NCBI RefSeq assembly: GCF_044628455.1
Contig: NZ_JBIYZW010000001.1
Span: 1,488,001-1,552,000, forward strand
Length of the DNA: 64,000 nucleotides
Direction: 5' to 3'
From: Solirubrum sp044628455
GTDB lineage: Bacteria > Bacteroidota > Bacteroidia > Cytophagales > Hymenobacteraceae
The notes under the pieces were generated by a model. That model was given only the letters and a program-made list of their open reading frames with translations. It was not told the origin of the DNA and made no database searches. Made by a program: the position numbers and the translations under genes. This document shows, piece after piece, positions 17,082-25,291 of this stretch; position 1 is the first letter of the stretch, and every line of letters begins with the position of its first letter.

Positions 17082-17587
17082 AGGAAACGCGTAATCGATT
17101 ACCCGGCCTGGCCGTCCGGACCGGCCGGGGCGCGGGGCGGGTTCAGGCTGCACTCGGCTGCAACGGGCCGCCGAGTTGCCTGCTGCGGTGCGCGGCAACC
17201 CCAAAATTGCCCGTTTTCCGTCCATCGGGGCATCACATAATAATGTGTTACCGTCCCGGGAGCCGCTGTGCTTTCGGGGCGGGCGGCCCGGGAAAACCGG
17301 GCGGCTTTCGCCGGTCGACAGCCCGCTACGGGCCGGTATTCCGCCGGCCTGCTACCGCTCGCGGCCCGGCCGGGAAATTCCGTTGCGCAAAGAAACCGTT
17401 CCGTTTCGCAAAGGCCGGAGCAAAGCCGAAAAAGGAATTTTGCTGCGCCGCCGGATCAGCCGTCCGGGGCCGGAGCTTACATCCCCGACCCCGGCCGGCG
17501 GCGGTAGGCCTGCCTCTCGGCCTACTGGAGTTCAGCCCTGTGCCTGCGGCCTTTTTCCTTGTGCTTACCCTATTTCCTGCTCATCGC
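17082..17587. other. Intergenic region between araC-type gene and LamG protein
   Basis: About 500 nt, divergent control region. It holds the TCACATAATAATGTG palindrome (17233-17247). A weakly coding-looking open frame continues upstream from the LamG gene, but it lacks signal character and is not called. No clear TAnnTTTG box was found. Confidence 0.45.
17233..17247 (+). promoter_or_regulatory. Palindrome TCACATAATAATGTG
   Basis: CACAT-N4-ATGTG palindrome, differing by one base from the identical 15-nt sites at 47859-47873 and 49760-49774. It lies about 150 nt upstream of the AraC-family gene and 340 nt upstream of the LamG gene. A transcription-factor site is the simplest reading. No binding protein is known from the sequence. 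Confidence 0.5.
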
Positions 17588-18580
17588 ATGAACCTGAAAT
17601 CTTACATCCTCGGCCTGCTGCTAACCGGCAGCGTTGGTGCCACCCAGGCCCAGCGCCTGACTGCTCTCGAATTCACGCCGCTCGAGCTGGATCGGGTGAG
17701 CGTGCCGCTGGCCATGCCCGCTACCGGGTCGCTCACCCTCGAAGCCTGGGTGAATTACACCGGCTTGGTTTACCAGGGCACCCACAACACCATCCTGGAG
17801 TTTGGCGACGACCAGTCGTGGTTTGGGGTGACGACCAACGGCGAGTTGTCCATGTACGGCGCCGTGGCGGGCGGCTCGGTGCCGCGTCTTGTCTGGACCC
17901 ACGTGGCCTACACCTGGGACGGCGTCACCAGCCGCCTCTACATCAACGGCAACCCGGTGCCCACCACTTCTACCCTGGCTCCCGAGCGCGGGGGCACTGC
18001 CCTGGGCATCGGCTACCACGAAGGCGACACCGGCTGGGACGGCTACATTGCCGACGTGATGGTGTGGAACACGGCCCGCTCCGGTGCCCAGATCCAGGCC
18101 GACCGCCAGCTGTTCCAGGGCCCGTTGTCAGCCCTGCCCACCTCCACGACCGGGCTGCTGGCTTACTTCAAGCTGGCACAAGTCTCTGGCCAAACGGTAC
18201 CGAACGCGGTGGTCGGCGGCCCGGCGGGCGTGCTGGGAACTTCCCTCGCCGCGGAGCCGTCGGACCCGCGCGTGGTTAATCTGCTGCCTAATTCCACCGC
18301 CCGGGGCCGGGTACCGGCCGCGCAGGCCCTGCAGCCGCCCTTCCCCAACCCGGTTACCGAAAGCGCGGAGCTGCGGTTCTGGCTGCCCACCGCGGGGCCG
18401 GTTTCGCTGCGCGTGTTCGATGCCACCGGCCGCCTGGTAAGCGTGCTGACCGAGGGCCGCCTGCCGGCCGGCGACCACCGCCCGGTGCTGCGCCGCGGTC
18501 CGCTCCCGGCCGGGCTCTACTCGGCCGTGCTCACCACCGAGGCGGGCACCTCGCGCCAGCCGCTGCTGCTCGCGCGCTAA
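17588..18580 (+). CDS. LamG-like T9SS-secreted protein
   Basis: A 330-residue secreted protein. The start at 17588 gives a clean signal peptide (LLLTGSVGATQAQ). Residues ~35-200 form a concanavalin A/LamG-type beta-sandwich: LTLEAWVNYTG, then WTHVAYTWDGVTSRLYINGN, then YIADVMVWNTARS. Residues ~240-330 are a type A T9SS sorting domain (PPFPNPVTESAELRFWLP, VSLRVFDATGRLV, LPAGLYSAVL). It is therefore exported by the type IX system and probably attached to the cell surface, where it could bind glycan. It is followed 120 nt later by another T9SS cargo gene on the same strand. Confidence 0.88.
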   Translation: MNLKSYILGLLLTGSVGATQAQRLTALEFTPLELDRVSVPLAMPATGSLTLEAWVNYTGLVYQGTHNTILEFGDDQSWFGVTTNGELSMYGAVAGGSVPRLVWTHVAYTWDGVTSRLYINGNPVPTTSTLAPERGGTALGIGYHEGDTGWDGYIADVMVWNTARSGAQIQADRQLFQGPLSALPTSTTGLLAYFKLAQVSGQTVPNAVVGGPAGVLGTSLAAEPSDPRVVNLLPNSTARGRVPAAQALQPPFPNPVTESAELRFWLPTAGPVSLRVFDATGRLVSVLTEGRLPAGDHRPVLRRGPLPAGLYSAVLTTEAGTSRQPLLLAR

Positions 18581-18700
18581 CTCGCTCCTCCCCTGCTCCT
18601 TCGCTGCCGCACACCACCGTCCCTCCCGTTCCAAGCCCGACTTTCGGCAGGCTTTTTCCTCAACCTTCCGGCGGCGGCCGGGAACCCGACTTTGGTTGCT

Positions 18701-20329
18701 ATGATGCGCGTACGTTTCGTTTTCCGGGGCCTGGCCTTGCTGGTTTGCACGCTGCTGGCGCAGGCCGCCGGTGCCCAGCAGTTCAACTGGGTGCAAACCA
18801 GGCCGTTTTCTCCCAGCGGCCAATTTCCCGTGACGCGGGCCCTGGCGGCGGATGCGCAGGGCGGGGTGGCACTGGCCCGCCCCGCCGGTCCGATTTCGTT
18901 CTGGAGCGGGCCGGGTCTGAGCGCGGTGGAAGTGCTGCACTATGCGGCCGGTGGGCCCGCCCCCGCCTTTGCCCGCCTGCTGCGGGGCACCGGCGAGGCC
19001 CTGGCCCTGCACTACGATGCCCGCGGCGACCTGCTGCTGCTGGGCCGCTATGCCGACTCGCTGCAGTTTCCGGCGGGCCCGGTGCTGCGTAACCCCAAGG
19101 TGGCGCCCTTCCTGGCCAAGTTCAGCCCCGACGGGCAGCTGCAGTGGGCCCACGACCTGACAACGGTACTGGGAGCGGGCATCAGCGAGGCGCAGAGCCT
19201 GGCTACCGATCCGGCCGGCAACATCTTCTTGGGCTACACGCGCCACACGCCGGCCGCTATGCCGCACACCGAAGTGGCCCGCCTGAGTCCGCAATTGCGG
19301 GGCAGCCCGCAGGTGCTGCTCAGGCAGGAGCGCGTTACGGCCATTCGCAGCCTGCACCGCGACGCGGCGGGCAACCTGCTGGTGGCCGGGGCCTGCGTCG
19401 AACTGGGGGCCACGTTTGGCGGCCAGGCGGTGACGGTGCCCAACTTCAGTTACGTGGCCTACCTGGCCCGCTACTCCGCGGCTGGGCAGCTGCGCTGGGT
19501 ACGCCTGCTGGAAGACGGTACCTGTCCGCACGCCCAGGTGGCGGCCGATGGCCAGGGCGGCTACTACTACGGGGTGGACCTGATGATGACCAGCCCCATT
19601 CAGCTCGGGCCTTTTCGGGTGCAGGCGCTGAGTGCCGATGACTACCTGCTGGCCCGCCTCGACAGCAGCGGCAGCTGGCAGTGGGTGCGCCAGCTGCCCG
19701 CCAGTAGCGGCAGCCTGCGCCTGGGCGACACCGGGCGCGAACAGTTTCTGGGGGCCGATGCGCTGGGCAACGTGTACCTGGCCGGCACCTGCGACGGCAC
19801 CATCGACTGGGGCGGTAGCGTGGGCACTACCGCCGGCTTCTACGATGCGGCCGTGGTGAGCTACGACCGCGCGGGCAACCTGCGCTGGGTGCGGCTGGCC
19901 GGCGGCCCCGATGCCGACGGGGCAAACAGTCTGGCCGTAACGCCCGCGGGTGAGGTGTACCTAGCCGGGTTTGCCCAGAATACCGCCGCTTTCGGCACGC
20001 TGCCCGCCGGGGCGCCCGGCACGGCGTACAGCTTCCTGGCGCAGCTCGGCGGCTCCCTGCTACCCAACCGCGAGGCCCATTCCTCGGCCTGGCAGCTCTA
20101 CCCCAACCCGGCCGCCGCGGCTGGTTCCGTGCACATTCGCCTGCCCCAGGCGCCGTCGGCGCCGGTAGGCTACCAGCTGCGCGACGCGCTGGGCCGGGTG
20201 GTGCGCACCGGCAGCTGGCAGGGTACCAGCTTCGAGCTGCCGACGCGGGGGCTGCGGCCCGGGGCTTACTTGCTCACCGTGCAGCTGCCCCAGGAGCTGC
20301 CGCGCACCCAGCGTCTGCTGCTGCAGTAG
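18701..20329 (+). CDS. SBBP-type beta-propeller T9SS-secreted protein
   Basis: A 542-residue secreted protein. ATG codons at 18701 and 18704 are both possible starts, followed by a signal peptide ending AAGAQQ. The body consists of about seven beta-propeller repeats with the pattern DAxGNVYLAG and LARLDSSGSWQWVRQL, typical of SBBP proteins. Residues ~465-542 are a T9SS type A sorting domain (WQLYPNPAAAAGSVHIRLP, YQLRDALGRVVRTGSW, LRPGAYLLTVQLP). It resembles, in small, the 1287-residue two-propeller protein at 52000-55863. No enzymatic residues are visible. A surface adhesion or binding role is plausible but inferred. Confidence 0.87.
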   Translation: MMRVRFVFRGLALLVCTLLAQAAGAQQFNWVQTRPFSPSGQFPVTRALAADAQGGVALARPAGPISFWSGPGLSAVEVLHYAAGGPAPAFARLLRGTGEALALHYDARGDLLLLGRYADSLQFPAGPVLRNPKVAPFLAKFSPDGQLQWAHDLTTVLGAGISEAQSLATDPAGNIFLGYTRHTPAAMPHTEVARLSPQLRGSPQVLLRQERVTAIRSLHRDAAGNLLVAGACVELGATFGGQAVTVPNFSYVAYLARYSAAGQLRWVRLLEDGTCPHAQVAADGQGGYYYGVDLMMTSPIQLGPFRVQALSADDYLLARLDSSGSWQWVRQLPASSGSLRLGDTGREQFLGADALGNVYLAGTCDGTIDWGGSVGTTAGFYDAAVVSYDRAGNLRWVRLAGGPDADGANSLAVTPAGEVYLAGFAQNTAAFGTLPAGAPGTAYSFLAQLGGSLLPNREAHSSAWQLYPNPAAAAGSVHIRLPQAPSAPVGYQLRDALGRVVRTGSWQGTSFELPTRGLRPGAYLLTVQLPQELPRTQRLLLQ

Positions 20330-20455
20330 CTCAGGCAGCGGCTGCTCTTCCCCGCCCGTTAGCCTGGAAGCAGGTGGACGGAGCACGGGCGTACCCGGCC
20401 GGCCGGGCCATAGTACATCGGCTACGTGGACCTTTACACGGTCCGGCGGCAAACA

Positions 20456-20488
20456 AAAAGCCCGTTTCCTAGCTGGAAACGGGCTTTT
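20456..20488 (-). terminator. Intrinsic terminator after tRNA-Ser
   Basis: Perfect 14-bp stem (20456-20469 with 20475-20488), loop of five bases, core AGCCCGTTTCC, and a T run on the minus strand. It starts four bases after the tRNA 3' end. The flanking A/T runs are nearly symmetrical, so it may also stop plus-strand transcription coming from the T9SS gene ending at 20329. Confidence 0.88.
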
Positions 20489-20491
20489 CTG

Positions 20492-20579
20492 CAGAGGGGA
20501 TGGGATTCGAACCCACGATGAGCTTTTGGCCCATACACACTTTCCAGGCGTGCTCCTTCGACCACTCGGACACCCCTCT
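20492..20579 (-). tRNA. tRNA-Ser (anticodon GGA)
   Basis: An 88-nt class II tRNA. The acceptor stem AGAGGGG pairs with CCCCTCT, and the discriminator base is G. The anticodon stem CACGC/GTGTG carries loop CTGGAAA, so the anticodon is GGA reading UCC/UCU Ser codons. A long variable arm (GGGCCAAAAGCTC) and the TTCGAAT T-loop are present. The 3' CCA is not encoded. The gene lies 50 nt after the asparaginase stop codon on the same strand and is followed by a strong terminator. Confidence 0.96.
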
Positions 20580-20629
20580 GGATGCGGAAAGCTGCGCAAA
20601 ATAACGCCCAATTTTCCGGAAACGCAACC

Positions 20630-21736
20630 TTAGAACCGAATGCCCGGGGCAACGGGCTGGCCCAGGGAGATTTCGCCCCGCAGATCCTGGCCCAGCAGCC
20701 GGGCCGTGGTGACGGCGTCGCGGCCAAGACCGAGCACGAACATGAGCTTGGTGATGGCCGCCTCGGTGGTAATGTCTTCGCCGCCGATGATGCCCAACTC
20801 GGCAAAGGAGGCGCTGGTTTCGTACTGGCCCTGAATTACGCGGCCTTCCTCGCACTGGCTCACGTTGAGCAGCTGAATGCCCCGCTCGCGGGCCTCGCGC
20901 AGGGCCTGCAGAAACCAGGGCGCGGTGGGCGCGTTGCCCGAGCCGTAGGTTTCGAGCACGCAGCCGCGCAGATCGTCCAGCTCGAGCACGGTGCGCAGCA
21001 CACGCTCGGTGATGCCGGGAAAGAGCTTGAGCACCACCACGCGGTCGTCGAGCTGGTGGTGGGCGCGCAGGGGGGCACCGGGCAGCAGGCGCATCAGGTG
21101 GTCGTGGTACTCGAGCTCGATGCCGGCGCGGGCCAGGGGCGGGTAGTTTTCGCTTTTGAAGGCGTTGAAGTGCTGGCTCTCGACTTTCTTGGCGCGGGTG
21201 CCGCGGATGAGCACGTCGCTGAAAAACAAACAGACCTCGGGCACGCGCACGGTGCCGGCGCGGGGGTGGCGGGCGGCGGCAATTTCGAGGGCCGTGACGA
21301 GGTTGCGGCGGGCATCGGTGCGGATGCGGCCCAGGGGCACCTGCGCGCCGGTGAACACCACGGGCTTGCCCAGATTTTCGAGCAAGTAGCTCAGGGCCGC
21401 CGCCGAGTAAGCCATGGTATCGGTGCCGTGGAGCACCACGAAGCCGTCGTAGCGGGCGTAGTGCTCGGCGACGAGGGCGGCAATCTGCAGCCAGTTCTGG
21501 GGCGTGGCGTTGCTGGAGTCGATGGGCTCGGGCAAGCTCAGCACCGAGATGCGCATGTTGAGCTGGCGCAGCTCGGGCATTTTCTTGCGAATCTGGTCGA
21601 AGCGCATGGGCGCCAGCTCGCCGCGCTTGTTGTAGGCCATGCCCACCGTGCCGCCGGTGTAGATGACCAGCACCGAAGCCTCGGGCTGCTGCCCGTGGGC
21701 ACTGGCCTTGATGTCAATTAGCGGCGTGGGCTCCAT
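20630..21736 (-). CDS. ansA: Type I L-asparaginase
   Basis: Cytoplasmic enzyme that hydrolyses L-asparagine to aspartate and ammonia. The protein has 368 residues. Both threonine motifs of the active site are visible: YTGGTVGMAY at about residue 29 and VVLHGTDTMAYSAAAL at about residue 105. A Lys-containing catalytic segment follows, with the GDA-like loop and the C-terminal allosteric domain (ETYGSGNAPT). No signal peptide is present. The start at 21736 (MEPTPLIDI) is chosen over an in-frame ATG 45 nt upstream, because that extension is encoded by an octad repeat. It follows tatD by about 90 nt and precedes tRNA-Ser by 50 nt; all three may share a transcript. Confidence 0.92.
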   Translation of the reverse strand: MEPTPLIDIKASAHGQQPEASVLVIYTGGTVGMAYNKRGELAPMRFDQIRKKMPELRQLNMRISVLSLPEPIDSSNATPQNWLQIAALVAEHYARYDGFVVLHGTDTMAYSAAALSYLLENLGKPVVFTGAQVPLGRIRTDARRNLVTALEIAAARHPRAGTVRVPEVCLFFSDVLIRGTRAKKVESQHFNAFKSENYPPLARAGIELEYHDHLMRLLPGAPLRAHHQLDDRVVVLKLFPGITERVLRTVLELDDLRGCVLETYGSGNAPTAPWFLQALREARERGIQLLNVSQCEEGRVIQGQYETSASFAELGIIGGEDITTEAAITKLMFVLGLGRDAVTTARLLGQDLRGEISLGQPVAPGIRF

Positions 21737-21740
21737 GGAG

Positions 21741-21832
21741 AATGGGTGAATGAGTGATTGAGTGAATGGGTGAGGTTTCATTCACCTGGGGATTGGTGGG
21801 GTGGCAATTCACTAAGTCACTCACTCTATCAC
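21741..21832. repeat. Octad repeat with inverted arms (AATGGGTG family)
   Basis: Four imperfect 8-nt units (AATGGGTG, AATGAGTG, ATTGAGTG, AATGGGTG) are followed, after a GC-rich middle, by complementary units (ATTCACT...CACTCACTC). The arms can form a long imperfect hairpin between tatD and ansA. The same unit family occurs at 32204-32307 and, loosely, at 26432-26575. The unit reads through in frame, and so creates false N-terminal extensions of neighbouring genes. Confidence 0.75.
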
Positions 21833-22596
21833 AGCTTGAACAGCTCGCGGGCGTTGCGGGTGGTGGCTTCGGCGACTTCCTCCACAGGCTTATCCAGCAG
21901 CTCGGCTACGCGGCGGGCTACCAGGGGCAGGTAGCTGGGCTCGTTGCGCTTGCCGCGGTGGGGCACGGGGGCGAGGTAGGGGCAGTCGGTTTCGAGCAGC
22001 AGGTGCTCGAGGCCGAGGCCCGGCAGCACCTGATCGGAGCCGCCGTTTTTGAAGGTAGCCACGCCGCCGATGCCCAGCTTGAAGCCCAGCTCGATGGCCC
22101 GCTCGGCTTCCTGGGGCGTGCCCGAGAAGCAGTGGAACACGCCGCGCAGGGTGCCGTCCTGGGCCTGCTCAACGAGGTCGGCGGTTTCCTGAAAGGCGTC
22201 GCGGGTGTGCAGCACGATCGGCAGCTGGTGCTGCTTGGCCAGGGCCAGCTGAATGCGCAGGGCCTCCTGTTGCTCGGGCAGGAAGGTTTTATCCCAGTAC
22301 AGGTCGAGGCCGCACTCCCCCACCGCCGCGAAGGGCCGCTGGCCCAGCCACTCTTCTACCCGGTACAGCTCGCGCTGGAAATCCTTTTTCACCGAGGTGG
22401 GGTGCAGGCCCATCATGGCGAAGCACTGCTGGGGGTGGCGGGCCTCGGTTTCGAGCATCACGTCGATGCTGGTGTGGTCGATGTTGGGCATCACGATGGT
22501 GGTGACCCCGGCCAGGGCGGCGCGCTCCAGGGCGGCGTCGCGGTCGTCGCGAAACTGCTCGGCGTAGATGTGGGCGTGGGAATCAGTCAGAATCAC
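21829..22596 (-). CDS. tatD: TatD-family metal-dependent hydrolase/DNase
   Basis: A 255-residue TIM-barrel metal-dependent hydrolase. The metal-binding signatures are all present: TDSHAHIY at the N-terminus, VGECGLDLYWD, VLHTRDAF, GVFHCFSG and ETDCPYLAP near residue 210. TatD proteins act as 3'-5' exonucleases in DNA repair or cell clearance; the exact role here is inferred from the family. The start is GTG (22594-22596), which gives the canonical short N-terminus before the first histidine pair. Its 3' end meets the octad repeat before ansA. Confidence 0.92.
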   Translation of the reverse strand: MILTDSHAHIYAEQFRDDRDAALERAALAGVTTIVMPNIDHTSIDVMLETEARHPQQCFAMMGLHPTSVKKDFQRELYRVEEWLGQRPFAAVGECGLDLYWDKTFLPEQQEALRIQLALAKQHQLPIVLHTRDAFQETADLVEQAQDGTLRGVFHCFSGTPQEAERAIELGFKLGIGGVATFKNGGSDQVLPGLGLEHLLLETDCPYLAPVPHRGKRNEPSYLPLVARRVAELLDKPVEEVAEATTRNARELFKL

Positions 22597-23014
22597 GGAT
22601 TGCTGCGGATTTTCGGATGGGGCGGATTTGGTAGACGATTGGGCGGGTGGGCAAAGCTACGAAACGATGCGGGGCGGCCGGAATACGCATCGGCGGAGGC
22701 GCAATCGGTTGTTGCTCTGGCGCAAATCCTACTTACGCTAGCGGAAATCCTTGTTGCAGAGGCACAATTGGCTTCACTCCTGGCCCCCTCTCAGGGGAGA
22801 GGGGGTGCGCTCTGACGGCGTGGAGACTCATGCCCTGGAACCAAGGCCTCCCGGCGCCCTCGCCTGTATAGAGTGAGCCGGGAGGCGCGGTAGCGGCGGA
22901 TTTCCCTCTGGGAAAGGAAGCTACGGCGGCACAGGGCCGGCGGGCGCGTGCAACGCGCCCCTACCCGAGTCCCAAAACCAACAACGAAAACCAACAACCA
23001 ATAACCAGCACCCG
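22597..23014. other. Repeat-rich intergenic region
   Basis: No gene. It holds a series of hairpins: CCCCCTCTC/GAGAGGGGG (22784-22805, 4-nt loop), GCCTCCCGGC/GCCGGGAGGC (22846-22855 with 22877-22886), the GGGCGC hairpin at 22942-22964, and a short heptad stretch of CCAACAAC type (22973-23011) immediately after the GT2 stop codon. These may act as RNA-stabilising or transcription-ending elements for the two minus-strand neighbours. Confidence 0.6.
22942..22964. repeat. Short hairpin repeat GGGCGCGTGCAACGCGCCC
   Basis: Self-complementary GGGCGCG..CGCGCCC followed by CTAC. A second copy, GGGCGCCTGCAAGGCGCCC plus CTAC, lies at 41883-41905. The two copies keep the TGCAA loop and change both arms in a compensating way, which indicates selection for the hairpin. 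The pattern resembles a REP-type dispersed palindrome. Confidence 0.6.
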
Positions 23015-24106
23015 CTACTCGCGGTAGAGGCGGCCTTTCCAGGCGAAGGGGCGGCGGGTGAGGCGGAACCAGGCCAGGCTAGCGGTGAGGGCCAGGGTGT
23101 AGAGCTCGAAGGCGGGCAGCAGGCGCAGCGGGGGGCTCAGGTGCAGGCGGCGGAAGGCGGTGAAGGCCAGCAGGCCCTGGGCGAGCATTTTGCCGCCGAG
23201 CAGGGCCAGGGCCGTGGGGGCGCCCCACAGCAAGGCCGCCAGCAGCAGCATAGGGTAGAAGCTGGCGTAGAGCAGCAGGCCGAGCTGGATAAACCAGGGC
23301 AGGGCCTCGACGCCGCGCAGCCAGCGCCGGCGCTGGTGCAGCAGCTGCCCCCAGGTGGCCACGGGCAGCGACTCGGCCAGCACGGCGGGGTGAAACACGT
23401 TGCGCCAGCCGAAGCCGCGGGCCAGCACGGCGCGGAACAGCTCGTAGTCCTCGGTGACGGAGAAGGGCAGCTGCTCGTAGCCACCGGTGGCCTGGTAGGC
23501 CTGGCGGGTGATGAGCATGTTGTTGCCCATGGCCGTGACGGGCTGGCCGCGGTCAGATACCACCTGCACCAGGGCCAGCGACACGAGCCAGTCGAGACCC
23601 TGGAGCTGGTGAAACAGCTGGGGGCCGCGCACCACGGTGAGGCCGGTAACGATGCCCTGCCCGGGCTGGAGGTAGCCCAGCAGGCCCTGCACCCAGGTGG
23701 CGGGCAGGCAGATGTCGGCGTCGGTCAGGAGGAAGTAGTCGGTGGTGGCGGCGCGGGCTAGGTGGGCCAGCACGTTGGCCTTGCCGCGGGCCGCGCCGAG
23801 GGTATGCTGGATGGGCACGATGCGGAAGGAGCCGGCGAAGCCCTGCATGGTGGCGGTGGCCAGGGCGGCGGTGGCATCGGTGCTGCCGTCGTCGCCGAGC
23901 AGCACTTCGAGCTGCTGGTGCGGGTAGGCCAGGGCGCGCACGCTGCGCAGGCAGCGGGCAATGGCGGCTTCTTCGTTGCGGGCGGCAATGAGGATGCTCA
24001 CCCGCGGGGGCTCGGCCAGCGGCTGCGGCCCCGGCGACCGGCGCCGGGCAAACAGCAGCCAGGAGCCGAGCAGAACGACAAACCAGCCGAGAAAGTAGAG
24101 GAGCAT
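23015..24106 (-). CDS. Membrane-anchored family 2 glycosyltransferase
   Basis: A 363-residue GT2 enzyme with a single N-terminal membrane span (~1-22), a GT-A catalytic domain, and three or four C-terminal membrane segments. Catalytic features visible are VLLGDDGSTDAT for nucleotide binding, LLTDADICLP (DxD), VTEDYELF, and the QRRRWLRG acceptor-site motif. This membrane topology is typical of processive or lipid-linked sugar transferases in polysaccharide and glycolipid synthesis. It lies 300 nt downstream of the polysaccharide deacetylase gene on the same strand and belongs to the exopolysaccharide cluster. The sugar donor and acceptor cannot be read from sequence. Confidence 0.9.
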   Translation of the reverse strand: MLLYFLGWFVVLLGSWLLFARRRSPGPQPLAEPPRVSILIAARNEEAAIARCLRSVRALAYPHQQLEVLLGDDGSTDATAALATATMQGFAGSFRIVPIQHTLGAARGKANVLAHLARAATTDYFLLTDADICLPATWVQGLLGYLQPGQGIVTGLTVVRGPQLFHQLQGLDWLVSLALVQVVSDRGQPVTAMGNNMLITRQAYQATGGYEQLPFSVTEDYELFRAVLARGFGWRNVFHPAVLAESLPVATWGQLLHQRRRWLRGVEALPWFIQLGLLLYASFYPMLLLAALLWGAPTALALLGGKMLAQGLLAFTAFRRLHLSPPLRLLPAFELYTLALTASLAWFRLTRRPFAWKGRLYRE

Positions 24107-24110
24107 TTTT

Positions 24111-24170
24111 TAGCTGTCAGGTGCGAGTGGTCGGTTGCGAGTTACCAGTTGTCAGTTGCCGGTTGTCGGT
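24111..24170. repeat. Heptad repeat array upstream of GT2
   Basis: Imperfect 7-nt units of the GTTGTCAG/AGTTACC/GGTTGTC type directly before the GT2 start codon. Same family as 8536-8622 and 50606-50744. It occupies most of the likely leader of the GT2 gene. Confidence 0.65.
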
Positions 24171-24234
24171 ACTGGGGGTTGCTCTTTGGGTAATTGGGGA
24201 AGCTACTTCAGGAGTCTGACGTGGTTGTTATTCT

Positions 24235-24406
24235 GTCATTCTGAGCCTGCGTGGGGCCTTTCTAGGCAAGCACAAATCGGGCTGACGCGGCAAAGTCCTT
24301 GACTACGTCGACCTGCGGTTCGCTTTGCTCAGGCTGACGGGGCCGAAACTGCTTCCGCCACTCCTCCCCTGCCAGCCCGCAACCAACAACCAAAAACGAA
24401 CAACTA
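24235..24406. repeat. Partial composite repeat plus heptads
   Basis: The stretch TCATTCTGAGC...GTCGACCTGCGGTTCG...GCTCAGGCTGACGG (24235-24341) resembles the right end of the composite repeat at 47278-47310. It is followed by CCAACAAC-type heptads (24375-24406) up to the deacetylase stop codon. No gene is seen in this ~300-nt gap. Confidence 0.5.
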
Positions 24407-25030
24407 GAGCAACGCGAACTGGTAGCCTTGCTCGGCGAGGGCCTGGAGGTAGCGGGGGAGCACGTAGCGCAGGTTGCGGTGGGCTTTGAGGCTGTCGTGG
24501 AAGACGACTACGGAGCCGGGGCGGGTAAGGCGCAGGGCGTCGCGCAGGCACTTGTCGGGGGCGTAGGCGGCGTCGTAGTCGCAGGTGAGCACGTCCCACA
24601 TCACGATGCGGTAGCGGGCCTGCAGCTGGCGGTTGAGGGCGGGCGTGATGCGGCCGTAGGGCGGGCGGAAAAACGGGCGGGGCTGGGGCTGCAGCGCGTC
24701 GAGGGCCTGCTGGCAGCGGGCCACGTCGCGCAGGTAGCGGGCCTGCGAGGTTGACCAGCCGCTAAGGTGGTGGTGGGTGTGGTTGCCGAGCTGGTGGCCG
24801 GCGGCCAGCACCTGCCGGGCCACCTCGGGGTGGCGCTCCACGTTGTCGCCCACGCAGAAAAACAGGGCCGGGGCCTGGTATTGGGCCAGCTGCTCGAGCA
24901 CCCAGGGCGTTTCCTCGGGAATGGGGCCGTCGTCGAAGGTCAGGTACACCGGGCGCCCGGCTGCGGGCTTCTGCCAGATGGTGCCGGGCAACCAGCGGTG
25001 CATGGCTTCGGGCAAACGGTGCAGGCGCAT
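24404..25030 (-). CDS. Polysaccharide deacetylase (NodB-like, CE4)
   Basis: A 208-residue carbohydrate esterase family 4 enzyme that removes N- or O-acetyl groups from a polysaccharide. The NodB motifs are in order: YLTFDDGPIPEET (catalytic base and metal Asp), LGNHTHHHLSGW (metal-binding His pair), RPPYGRI, and VVFHDSLK with the terminal catalytic His. The start at 25030 (MRLHRLPEAMHRW) places the TFDDG motif at the usual distance from the N-terminus. No signal peptide is evident, though a short uncleaved anchor is possible. It sits between GT4 and GT2 genes and probably modifies the polymer made by the cluster. Confidence 0.9.
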   Translation of the reverse strand: MRLHRLPEAMHRWLPGTIWQKPAAGRPVYLTFDDGPIPEETPWVLEQLAQYQAPALFFCVGDNVERHPEVARQVLAAGHQLGNHTHHHLSGWSTSQARYLRDVARCQQALDALQPQPRPFFRPPYGRITPALNRQLQARYRIVMWDVLTCDYDAAYAPDKCLRDALRLTRPGSVVVFHDSLKAHRNLRYVLPRYLQALAEQGYQFALL

Positions 25031-25291
25031 GGGCGGCGGGGCTGGGATACAGCCGGCGAAGGTACGGCCGGCTGCCGATACCACCGGCGGCCGCCCGGCG
25101 CCCTCTTCCCTACCCTGCTCCCGGCTCGGGCGGCCGCATTCACTTTGGCGGCGCTTTGCTTATGTTGCAGCCGCGGGGCGTCCCGGCGAGGTTTCGCCCC
25201 GCCCAGTGTCCGCAGATGCCTTACCTCAATGGCCTCCCCCGGAGCGAGGCCCTACTACTAAACTCGTTTACCAAAGCAGTAACCGGGCTTA

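Noticed and set aside
17207..17587. N-terminal 127-residue extension of the LamG protein
   Set aside because: Arg/Pro/Gly-rich sequence without homology-like pattern, while the ATG at 17588 yields a perfect signal peptide.
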